Shown here in pieces: positions 31,672 to 41,894 of a stretch of DNA of 64,000 bases (positions are counted from its first letter, which is position 1; every line of letters starts with the position of its first letter). The notes under the pieces are model-generated. The model had not been told where the DNA came from, did no database searches, and saw only the letters and a program-made list of their open reading frames with translations. Source of the DNA: Aegilops tauschii subsp. strangulata (Eukaryota > Streptophyta > Magnoliopsida > Poales > Poaceae); assembly GCF_002575655.3 (NCBI RefSeq), contig NC_053040.3, positions 358,296,267-358,360,266 on the forward strand, given 5' to 3'. The position numbers and the translations under genes are program-made.

Positions 31672-34393
31672 GTATGATAAGAAACTGGAGAATGCCCTTC
31701 CTGCAATTCCATTCGTGCATGCATAGCATCTCCTAGCGGACCTCGCTTGGATCTGCTAGGACTTTTTTTTAGATCATTCTGCTAGGAGTTTCCCTCGGAG
31801 AGATCTTAGATGCAAGAACGGCAACTCTCTCGTGGGCTTATGGTTTCTCCTTCTGTCGATCTTACTTTATCTGGCCCTTGTTTCTTGATTTCCAAATTCG
31901 ATTCACAAGAGAAGAGGCGCCTCCTTAAATAGGAGTTGCGTTAGAGTCCAATATTTGTTTTCACTGGATTTATATGGAATGAAAATGGTCCCTTATGTTC
32001 TTCAGTTCCAGTTCTCTCTCCCGGCCCCTTGTCGAGTGAATTTTCTTCCGTGAGCTACCTCGATCGAAACCAAGCTGGATGTGGTCGTCACATCTTTTTA
32101 CTCACTGTATACTTCATTTAAAGCTGCTTGTAGTCTCACCTGAATAGTAGACTAGGGAAAACCTAATTATTCCTAGTATTCATCCTGTTCATTCTTATTC
32201 CTCCTTTTTTTACTCATTCCAAATTTCATCAGTAGATATACGAGTTTGCGTACGTAATTCCTTGTGTGTTCGAAGTAAAAATCCTTGGAATAAACCGTCA
32301 CTGCGGACTCACGGGTCACGAGTACTACCAGTTCAAATTGGACAAAAAGAAAGTAAAGTTTTCTAGCAAGATTCCATGTACATGAGCTGTTCTCCTCTTC
32401 ACCCTTTTGCTCCTTGTTCCTCTTGCCAATTATGAGAGATACAGATAGTATAGGGGCCATGACGCGATCGTCGTCAATTCCTTTGTTCCCTATATTAGTT
32501 GCTGCAAATGCTCTTTTGCGTGTTTTCTTCCCCGAAGTCTCATGCAAATATTCTCCCCTTTGTTGCCTCCATTTGTCCCTTCCTCACCAAAACCAAAGGA
32601 AGAAACACCACCAGTACGTTACCTGCTACCTCTCTCCCTCACACCATGCGCCATTATTAGTCATAATAAGCTAATCGTGCGCCGTTGCCTTATCACGCAT
32701 TAGCACTGTTGTCTGTAAAACATGGCAACTTCTGTGCCCCTACCATTTCAAGCTTATCGTGCATGTTAACGCGCAGCCGTTACTACTATGCATGCTCAGT
32801 TGCTCGCTGCCTACATTAATTCTAGTGATCGATCGATATCAGATGTGCAATTGAGTTGGTTATAATTAACTGCGGATGTATGTTGCATTGATAATACATG
32901 TATACATGCATGCAGACCCTGACGCGGAGGTGATCGCGCTGTCGCCCAAGACGCTGATGGCGACGAACCGGTTCGTGTGCGAGGTGTGCAACAAGGGGTT
33001 CCAGCGGGAGCAGAACCTGCAGCTGCACCGGCGCGGGCACAACCTGCCGTGGAAGCTGAAGCAGAAGGACCCGAACCAGGTGCAGCGGCGGCGGGTGTAC
33101 CTGTGCCCGGAGCCGACGTGCGTGCACCACGAGCCGGGCCGCGCGCTGGGCGACCTCACCGGCATCAAGAAGCACTTCTGCCGCAAGCACGGCGAGAAGA
33201 AGTGGAAGTGCGACAAGTGCGCCAAGCGCTACGCCGTGCAGTCCGACTGGAAGGCGCACTCCAAGATCTGCGGCACCCGCGAGTACCGCTGCGACTGCGG
33301 CACCCTATTCTCACGGTACGTACGTTCCAGTTCTACGTCTAGTTGCTCGCTCGTTATACCTACCTTACGTTACGTACGCACCGCACACATGCATGCACGC
33401 ACGGTTTTGGCAAGGACAAATCTGCGTTGGTTTCGGCATTGCATGCATGCACCCAGACCCAGGCGGCTAATAAGTTGAATATACTCTCTCCGTTCCTAAA
33501 TATAAGTCTTTCTAAAGATTTCAACAAATGACTATATACGGAGCAAAATAGATAAATCTACACTCTAAAATATGTCTATATACATCCGTATGTTGTAGTC
33601 CATTTAAAATGTTTAAAAAAACTTATATTTAGGAACGGAAGGAGTACTTCCGTTTTCCATGGTGTCTACGTACCGTCTTTCGGTCGATGGATGACCTTTT
33701 GTGCTGGTGAGTGGTGACCCAAAGCCTGCTGAGTTAGGGCCGGGTTAGGGTTTCGTCTGAACTGTCGCTTCTCTAGTGCATGCTTAATTTGTTGAAGGGA
33801 AGGTTTGCACGCCCGTGGAAGAGTGAGAAAGACGGGGAGAGAATGCCACACGTACGGGGGGACAAGATAAATCTGGGAATTAACCGGCTGGGAACCTGCG
33901 TACACAGTCTCACACACGTGATGCAAGTGTTCCCAGCTAATTCGTGTAGTTATCTTACTACCGTATGCATCTTGGCAAAAAGAAAAGGCTTCCCATATGT
34001 TCCCTTGCACGAGCTCAGATGCACGTCGTACGCGTGCGTCACAGGCCACACTGCTGCTGCGTGGATGATTACCCGGGACGTCAAATGTAGCACAATCTTC
34101 GCCCAAGCACGAGAGCATGGGCGCACGTACACGCACGTTACACACACACTGACATGCTCCCACAATTGGGTCGCCACGTAAGCAAGCTGGTCTGCCCGCA
34201 TTGTCATGTGAGCTGGCTGCGTAGCTAGATGCGGCGCAGTGCCTTCCGTTGGTCGTGTCAGAAGCTCGATCAGTGCTAGCACGGCCAGGTTCACGCACAC
34301 ACTTCACAGCTTTTCCTTGGATACGTTTACTCCATCCAGGCCCTCACAACCCTTCACGTGGGTGCAATTCTCAGGAGCTAGCAGCACAGCGAG

Positions 34394-34481
<88 letters not shown>

Positions 34482-37400
34482 ACATCATTGAAGCATCTGG
34501 GCTGGAGCGGGTTGGTGACCCTATCTTTCACTAGCTCGGCACACATTTCTCTAATGGGGAGGAGGCGTATATGGGATGCATCGGCAGAAGCTGCCTTGAT
34601 TGAGATATGAATTTTAATCATTTTCTTTCACGGCCGCTGCTCTCTTCATGCAACATCTCATTCAGATCAATAATTCTCAAGGACCCGGGCCCCCTCTCCC
34701 CTACTCCTAGCTAGGGATCGGTACAGCAGCCCTTATTTTTCCTCTCATCTTCTTCCGGATCTAATTCTTGATTGGTTACTCGGGATGCGAGCTTTACTGC
34801 AAATCAAGTCTTCTGAGGTGCTTAACCCATGGAAATCCTAGTGTCAGCTAACCGCGCAAATTTGTGCCCTTGCTGCCTTTTCTCCTTGGAAGCTCCCTCC
34901 TGTGAGGAATCTAGCCATCCGATCCGTAGCTTAATTCTAGCCGCATAACATGACAAGCAACCTGCTTAACTCGTTTCCTCCTTTTCCTCCTTGATTGACA
35001 TGAGTTTCTGGGATCTCGAGCTGTCATTGAGTGTGATAGAAGTGAAACCAACAGGTATAGTCAGATCATGTACTACAGACTCGAATGTATAATACTCCCT
35101 CCGTCCCATAATGTAAAATATTCTACATGGACGGAGGGAGTATAATTTAGGGGTATATTATCTAATTGAAAATAAGTGTTACAAAGATGTTCATAACTAT
35201 GCTTTAATTTTGCGTTTGTGTGCCATGAATATTGGCCTCGAGTAATTAAATTCTCGTAACACCCTAGAATATGTACTCCCTCCGTCTGAAAATACTTGTC
35301 ATCAAAATGGATAAAAAGAGATGTATCTAAACTAAAATATATCTAGATACATCCCCTTTTATCCATTTTGATGACAAGTATTTTCGGACGGAGGGAGTAA
35401 TTATGAAAAAAATTGAGGGAATGCGAGACTTTCTAATTATTACTTTTCTTTTTGTGCTTGTGTTTTTCTTTACCTTTTTCTTTGGTCGGCATGTTAGTAA
35501 ATATAATTTAGGGAAGTTTGCGGGTAATGTGATGTAAATATAGCGGCAAGAGTACTTATTAAAAGTTTATTACGGGACATATGTGATGTTTGTTAAATCC
35601 GCATAAACTTTGGGGTTGTTGATTCATGGAGTGACTAAAGTTCAGCAAAGTTCCCTCACTTTTATCCACATTAAAAAAAGATTGAGGGATCCATGCAACT
35701 TATCTCACATTAAAAAAGAAAAGATAAAGGCTTCTCATTAACTCATCGCTCACTATAGGTGAAAACATAAACAAAACTCATTACAGTTTGGATAATTTTG
35801 TATAACACCTTATGTATTATGAACATAAAAGGTACAAGAATAAAACTAATATTTGTTAATATGGGATAATAATTGCAGTCACTTAAGCTCATTTTGATTC
35901 ACTTTGGAGTAATATTAGACTTGCAATTCGATGTCACGGGGAGACAGGTTCAAGGAACAAGATTTAGCGAAACATTAAAGGCCACTTTGATTTGTATGAT
36001 CCTAATTAAAAACACGGGAATAGGAAAAAAAATGCAAGATTGGAATATCATGCCCATTTGAATTCTATAGGGGATTGGTTTGTTTGATCACGTCATAGGA
36101 AAAACAAAAGATTCTTGACTAGCCACTATTTTTCCTGCGAAGTGCAAAGAAATCCTTAGGAAAATTTCTTATGGGATTCAGTCCTATTTATCAAACAACC
36201 TATATTGGGAAACTACCCTTTTTAAAATATGAGAGAGAACCCCCAACCTCTGTATCGATTGATGCAGCTCTCTACTATTGCATAGTTTTAACATCTATAG
36301 TGTTTGATACAATAAAACCTTCAAAAAAAGAAAAAAAAAACAATGCCATGCAAACCAAATGGTAATTTAAAAAATCAGTTGAAAAAAAATGAGGAAAAGG
36401 AAAAATCCCAATTTTAGATTAAAAAATTTAAAGCTTGAAATGAAAAATCCGTAAGGAATCCTATCCTCCAATATTTCTTCGAAAATCCTCTAAACCAAAA
36501 GAATCCCTTAAATGAATTATTTTAGCAACTTGTTTCATATTTATTTTGTTTACCCTTGCTTACTATGGATACAATCATATAGATGGAATATTTCAAGAAG
36601 GCAATATGAACTAAAATTCAAAAAGAGAGGGAAAGAGACATAAATTGTGGATTATCCAACGGTTAAACTGGTTACATGATCGCCAAACAATTTTTGCAAT
36701 CCAATACACACTTATAAATAAAAGATAAAAATGTACCATTGCCATACAACAATTCATCATAATTTTTTTAACACAATACAATCACATATGCTCATATTCA
36801 CGCACATACAGTCATCTCTATAAATGCACGCACGCACATCCTACCCCTATGACTATGAGCACATCTGAGATACTGAGCTGGCACAAATATTGAGATCTTC
36901 ATCAAACAATTCATGGTAGTGACACCCCATATATATATGCATGCATAGATGCTTTTTTCTCTAAAGAAAAAGTAGACTCAGCTGCGCGTCCACGGCATTT
37001 TTGTTGAGGGAGTACAGTGCGCCCAAGTTTTTTCTATATACAACATGCCGTAAAAAATACAGAATATTTTGTACTGCACTGTTGCCTTTGCACGGATGAC
37101 AAGACAGCATATATGGCTTGCATCTGGGCAACTTCACGTGTTCGCAGTGTGACTGTGAAGCAGTACTGTCCTTACATTCCAGTCCTAGCACTTCATGAGG
37201 CAAATAAAAGCCTTGTTCGATAGGAGTATTTTGCAAGCGACTCATGCATTATATACCCTATACTTTATCCTTAATTTGGTTATTATGATGCAACTGCAGC
37301 ATGTTATGCTCATGCGTATAGGAGCATTCAACCGCCACTAACAACTTCTGCATGCACTCATGACTCATACATGTTAACATGCAGGAGGGACAGCTTTATC

Positions 37401-38522
37401 ACCCACAGGGCCTTCTGCGACGCCCTAGCCCAGGAGAGCGCGCGGCTGCCGCCCGGGGCCGGCCACCTCTACGGCGCCACCGGCGCGGCCAACATGGCAC
37501 TCAGCCTCTCGCAGGTCGGCTCCTCCCTCCACGACGCGCACGGTCAATACCACCAGGCGTCCTCGGATCTCCTCCGCTTCGGCGGTGGCGGTGGCGGCGG
37601 CATGGCCGCCCGCCTCGACCACCTCCTGTCGTCGTCCAACGCCCCGTCCTTCCGCCACCTGCCACCTCCACAAGCGCCGCCCTTCCACCTCGGCTCAGCG
37701 CAGGAGTTCGTCGACGGGAATGGATCGCCCGCGTTCTTGCATGGCAAACCGTTCCACGGCCTCATGCAGCTCCCGGATCTCCAGGGCAACGGCTCCGGCG
37801 GCACGTCGTCGTCGGCTCCTGGTCTTTTCAACCTCGGATACATCGCCAACAGTGCCAATAGCTCCGGTACCTCCAGCCACGGCCACGCGAGTCAGGGACA
37901 CATGGCCAATGACCAGATCAGCGAAGGAGGCGGCGGCGGAGGTGCTGGTTCTGAGAATTCGGGCGCGGCGTTCTTCAGCGCCGGTGGGAACTTTTCCGGT
38001 GGCGACCACCAGGTTGCTCCCTCGGGGATGTACAACGAGCAATCCGTGATGATGCCGCAGATGTCGGCGACGGCGCTGCTCCAGAAGGCGGCGCAGATGG
38101 GCTCTAGCACAAGCGCAGACGGCGGTGGCGCGTCCGTGTTCGGCGGTTTCATGGGCTCGTCCGTCCCGCAGGGCCGCGCACCCATGCTCGACCAGGGACA
38201 GATGCAACTGCAGAGCCTGATGAACTCGCTGGCCGGCGGCGGCAATGGTGGCGGAATGTTTGGCGGCGCCAACGGCCGCGGCATGATTGATCCGAGGCTG
38301 TATGATATGGATCAGCACGAGGTCAAATTTAGCCAGGGCCGTGGCGGCGCCGTCGGCGGCGGGGACGTGACGCGGGACTTTCTTGGCGTCGGTGGCAGAG
38401 GGGACATGATCAGGGGGATGTCAGTGGCAAGAGGAGAGAACCACAGCGGCAGCGACATGAGCTTCTTGGAGGCGGAGATGAAGTCGGCCTCGTCGCCATT
38501 CAATGGAGGCAGGATGCAGTGA
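31473..38522 (+). CDS. INDETERMINATE DOMAIN (IDD) zinc-finger transcription factor
   Basis: Coding exons are 31473-31671, 32916-33315 and 37385-38522 (199 + 400 + 1138 nt), giving 578 residues. Both introns are GT-AG, with phase-1 and phase-2 junctions that rebuild Asp67 and Arg200. The protein has the KKKR nuclear signal (60-63), the four-finger ID domain (88-211), and the plant-specific C-terminal motifs [14 protein letters not shown] (426-439) and TRDFLG (529-534). In the IDD family, fingers 1-2 bind DNA, while fingers 3-4 and the C-terminal region contact GRAS proteins such as SHORT-ROOT, SCARECROW and DELLAs. Known IDD roles include root patterning, gravitropism, flowering and sugar or starch control. 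The start ATG has G at -3 and +4. I cannot say which grass IDD this is. Confidence 0.96.
31672..32915 (+). other. IDD intron 1
   Basis: A 1244-bp AT-rich intron with donor GTATGATAAG and acceptor CATGCATGCAG|ACCC. It joins codon 67 (G|AC). No transposon with clear ends was recognised inside it. The ORF at 32173-32547 on the minus strand is without domain and is considered chance. Confidence 0.92.
32916..33315 (+). CDS. IDD exon 2: zinc fingers 1-3 and start of finger 4
   Basis: Encodes residues 67-200, opening with [20 protein letters not shown]. Zinc ligands are C88, C91, H104, H108 (finger 1); C130, C135, H153, H158 (finger 2); C165, C168, H181, C185 (finger 3, C2HC); and C192, C194 (finger 4, completed in exon 3). 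Signature strings include [34 protein letters not shown] and [19 protein letters not shown]. It ends TTCTCACG|GTACGT. All ligands are present. The exon is strongly GC-rich, unlike the introns around it. Confidence 0.96.
33484..33644. mobile_element. Stowaway MITE in IDD intron 2
   Basis: A 161-bp element flanked by TA (33482-33483, 33645-33646). Its ends are CTCTCTCCGTTCCTAAATAT and, inverted, ATATTTAGGAACGGAAGGAG. The inside carries ATATACATCCGTATGTTGTA. It is the best preserved member in the window of the same subfamily as 28500-28649. Confidence 0.92.
34396..34481 (+). repeat. CT microsatellite in IDD intron 2
   Basis: About 86 bp of (CT)n with a single TT interruption near 34454. It is the source of the apparent Leu/Ser and Arg/Glu repeat ORFs on both strands at 34239-34621, which are not genes. 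Length variation between lines is expected for such a run. Confidence 0.97.
35095..35140. mobile_element. Very short Stowaway derivative
   Basis: Only 46 bp between TA dinucleotides (35093-35094 and 35141-35142). It has CTCCCTCCGTCC at one end and GGACGGAGGGAG at the other, with little in between. It looks like a Stowaway reduced almost to its terminal repeats, or a footprint of internal deletion. Confidence 0.8.
35276..35397. mobile_element. Stowaway MITE with very long inverted repeats
   Basis: A 122-bp element flanked by TA at 35274-35275 and 35398-35399. The outer roughly 50 bp on each side are near-perfect inverted repeats (CTCCCTCCGTCTGAAAATAC with its inverse at the right end), so nearly the whole element can fold into one hairpin. 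Confidence 0.92.
37385..38522 (+). CDS. IDD exon 3: end of finger 4 and C-terminal regulatory region
   Basis: Encodes the last base of codon 200 through residue 578. It completes finger 4 with H207 and C211 in [18 protein letters not shown], the most conserved IDD string. Then comes a low-complexity Gly/Ser/Ala-rich region with a poly-Gly run near residue 265, [13 protein letters not shown], and the conserved motifs [14 protein letters not shown] (426-439) and TRDFLG (529-534). It ends at TGA 38520-38522. GC content is very high, as in many grass genes, which produces long open shadow frames on both strands here. No in-frame defect is seen. Confidence 0.95.
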
Positions 38523-39131
38523 AGAGCTTGTAGAAAGGCAATGAGCTGGCTTGCTTAAGCTCGATCCTGTAGTGAGCGAGTTGAGATCTTGGGATACATC
38601 ATACATCCATCCATGGAACAAGCTGTTTACACAGGTTGGCATTTGGCAGCACAAATCTTTTGACTTGAGAGAGCAAGGTTGAGATTCCTCTACCAACTCG
38701 AGCCAGAACAACCGGAATCGTGAGACGAGACTATATATTTAGTGGCTGCTTTCCTGTTCATGTTTTGTTACTGTAGTTGAACCTTGTTAAATTGGGTTAA
38801 TTCATACCGTCCAGAAGAGATAGTTGCATATACCGTAAGGTTTGTAGCTCGCTTTGTGAGGGATGATCAAAAATTGACCGCACCTATTCAATCTATTTTG
38901 TTCTTGCTCTTTTTTCACTATGAACTAGCAGAATCAGGCCCGCATTTGCGCGGCTAGATTTTCTTTTTATTATTGTGTTCATGTTTTTCTCTTTCTGCTA
39001 ATATAAGTACTTCCTTTGTAGTATAAGATGTTTCGTTACAGAGATAGTGTTATGACCCGGTAGTGAATGCTCCCGCGAGCCGGCAGGTCGGCACTGTTCA
39101 ACGGTGCATCGGGATGCCAGGCTGAACCATC
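38523..39131 (+). other. 3' flank of the IDD gene
   Basis: This holds the presumed 3' UTR. No AATAAA hexamer was seen in the first 300 bases; T-rich upstream-element-like stretches occur at about 38750-38800. Near 39000 there is half of a Stowaway-like end (TACTTCCTTTGTAGTATAAG). No ORF of interest was seen. Confidence 0.5.
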
Positions 39132-40722
39132 AATGGCGCAATTTTGGTGGGGTGATGATGCTACCCATAAAAGAATGCACTAGTTTGCCTGGTGAATAAT
39201 GTGTGTGCCCAAGAAAAAAGGTGGGATGGCTTTAGGGACATGTATACACTGTTTTAGTCTAGCTTTATTGTCTAAACAAGCTTGATGCTTGATAGATAAC
39301 TCGGAGTCCCTATATGTTACAATTCTCATAGCTAAGTACTACGCTGATAGTGATTTGCTAATTGTCCCATTAAAGAAGAAGGCATCTTACACTTGGCAAA
39401 GCATCATGGAGGGGGTGAAAACACTCAAACTTGAATATGTATGCCGTGTTGGAGAAGGACAAAACGTTAATATTTGGACAGATGCATGGATCTCGCAATT
39501 TCCATATAGATTACCAATTATTAGACATACTAATCAGTTATTATCCAAGGTGTCTGGCCTGATTGATCCAACATCCGGTCAATGGGATGAACAACTCATC
39601 GAGCAAACATTTTGGCCGGTAGACATGAGACATATTTTGTCCATCTCGTTGCCAACATATGAAATGTCAGATTTTTTGGCTTGGAACTTGACTAGATATG
39701 GGACCTTTTCATTGAAATCTGCATACTATGCGGTATGGAAGGACCAGCACGGAGCTAAGGTCCCGAGGTGTAGCATTGCCGGTGGTATGACCATAAACCC
39801 TATTTGGGAGACTATGTGGAGCATGGCATGTCCGTCAAATGTGAAAATCTTCATATGGAGGAGCCTTCAAGGTACCCTGCCGTGTTGTGCTACTCTCGCT
39901 GATAGGTATATGAAGGTTAATACAAAATGTCCAGCGTGTGAAGGAGTTGAGAGTGTCAAACAAATTTTATTCCAATGTCGAAAAGCAAAACAAATCTGGT
40001 CTGGTATGGGCCAGAGGGATGTTATTAAGCGTGCCTACACTATTGATCTTACAGGGAAGCAGTGTTAGAATATCTCCTATCTATCCCTACAAATGAAGCT
40101 ACAGTCCTTGGGTAGGGCAGTCCCAAATTGTGGTTGTGGCGGCTAGGTATTTGTGGTGGGAAAGGATGAAACTTGTTCATGGTGAGCAGACACAACAATC
40201 AGCGCGAATTATTTTGGCAATCCGTGCGCTAGTATCAACTTTTTCTGCAACATACTCCCTTTCTGCCAAAATTAAAAGAAATGGTTGGACTAGACCGATT
40301 AATGGATATGTCAAACTCAATGTAGATGCCTCTTGTGATTCACATACTCTCGAAGGTATAGTGGGTGAAGTAATTTGTGACAGTTCATGCAAGTTCTTGG
40401 CGGCAAGGAATAATCAATCTGGTGGATGTGTTGATGTTCATACGGCAGAATCTTTGGCCTTACGATATGGTCTGAATCTAGCCCAAACCTTTGCATGCTC
40501 AAAGTTGATAGTTAACTTAGATAATTCTGATGTTAAAACTTGCAATGCAAGAAGGTGGCAATTCTCAGGGTTCGTGGCTGCCATTATTGATGGCTGTTAT
40601 CATATGGCTCAGGATTTTTCTCATGTTCTTTGTGAGCATTGTCATAGAGAAGGTAATAGTGTGGCTGGTTTGATGAGCCTCCTAGTGCCATCACCCCTAT
40701 GCTTGTATGCGATACTACTTTG
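39132..40722 (+). mobile_element. 5'-truncated LINE fragment: RT tail, zf-RVT, RNase H
   Basis: The sequence starts inside ORF2 with FWWGDDATHKRMH, the C-terminal RT region of plant L1-type LINEs. It continues through a zinc-binding RT-associated domain (zf-RVT: WNLTRYGTFSLKSAYYAVWK at about 39685-39740, MACPSNVKIFIWRSLQGTLP at about 39820-39880, CPACEGVESVKQILFQC at about 39930-39980). After a stop at 40066-40068 and a frameshift comes an RNase H (VKLNVDASCDSHTLEGIVG near 40310, HTAESLALRYGL near 40440, LIVNLDNSDV near 40510). Stops occur near 39170-39290. A 3' fragment of this kind results from incomplete reverse transcription. Confidence 0.85.
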
Positions 40723-40729
40723 ATTACTG

Positions 40730-40798
40730 CTCCCTCCGTACTAAAAGAAGTGTCATGGTTTTAGTAAAACCACGACACTTATATTAGGACGGAGGGAG
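40730..40798. mobile_element. Short Stowaway MITE
   Basis: A 69-bp element with CTCCCTCCGTACTAAAAGAA at the left and the inverse TATTAGGACGGAGGGAG at the right; the centre (GTGTCATGGTTTTAG and AAAACCACGACAC) is also an inverted repeat. The right flank is TA; the left flank reads TG, so one TSD base has changed. It sits just downstream of the LINE fragment. Confidence 0.85.
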
Positions 40799-41894
40799 TA
40801 CTTAATAAAGGGGTGTTGAGATGTCAAAAGAAAAACAGCCATTATTGTGGTGTATTCTCTTTGTGACCGGCTAGCGACCGACCAGATGACTAAACTTTCA
40901 ATTTGGTCAGTCAATTTTTTATTATTCAGTCTAGGATTAAAGGGCCGAGATTAAGAATCAAGCGATGGAACTATTGAAGGCATGCGTGCGATTGGGAATA
41001 AAGGTGAATAGTACATGCACGCATGCAAGCGAGCATGTGCTCGTTCTCTTTGACGTAATGATAACCCACAAGTATAGGGGATCGCAACAGTTTTCGAGGG
41101 TAGAGTATTCAACCCAAATTTATTGATTCGACACAAGGGGAGCCAAAGAATATTCTCAAGTATTAGCAGTTGAGTTGTCAATTCAACCACACCTGGATAA
41201 CTTAGTATCTGTAGCAAAGTGTTTAGTAGCAAAGTAATATGATAGTAACGGTAACGGTAGCAAAAGTAATATTTTTGGGTTTTGTAGTGATTGTAACAAT
41301 AGCAGCGGAAAAGTAAATAAGCGAAGAACAATATATGAAAATCTCGTAGGCATTGGATCGGTGATGGAGAATTATGCCGGATGCGGTTCATCATGTAACG
41401 GTCATAACATAGGGTGACACAGAACTAGCTCCAATTCATCAATGTAATGTAGGCATGTATTCCGAATATAGTCATACGTGCTTATGGAAAAGAACTTGCA
41501 TGACATCTTTTGTCCTACCCTCCCGTGGCAGTGGGGTCCTAGTGGAAACTAAGGGATATTAAGGCCTCCTTTTAATAGAGTACCGGACCAAAGCATTAAC
41601 ACATAGTGAATACATGAACTCCTCAAACTATGGTCATCACCGGAAGTGGTCCCGATTATTGTCACTTCGGGGTTGCCGGATCATAACACATAGTAGGTGA
41701 CTATAGACTTGCAAGATAGGATCAAGAACTCACATATATTCATGAAAACATAATAGGTTCAGATCTGAAATCATGGCACTCGGGCCCTAGTGACAAGCAT
41801 TAAGCATAGCAAAGTCATAGCAACATCAATCTCAGAACATAGTGGATACTAGGGATCAAACCCTAACAAAACTAACTCGATTACATGATAGATC

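Larger units (their letters stand above)
33316..37384 (+). other. IDD intron 2, large and repeat-bearing
   Basis: A 4069-bp intron with donor GTACGTACG and acceptor TTAACATGCAG|GAGG, splitting codon 200 inside the fourth finger. It holds three Stowaway MITEs (33484, 35095, 35276) and a CT microsatellite (34396-34481). Stretches near 36050-36220 and 36370-36500 contain repeated wording such as 'cctat' and 'aaaatcc' that may be a non-autonomous DNA transposon. A repeat-like block is at 36765-36910. No ORF in it has a recognised domain. Confidence 0.92.

Noticed and set aside
34239..34621. Long Leu/Ser and Arg/Glu repeat ORFs on both strands
   Set aside because: They are translations of the CT microsatellite at 34396-34481 inside IDD intron 2.
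37379..38318. Long alternative-frame and antisense ORFs over IDD exon 3
   Set aside because: Exon 3 is very GC-rich, which depletes stop codons in all frames. Only one frame continues the zinc-finger protein and carries the conserved IDD motifs.
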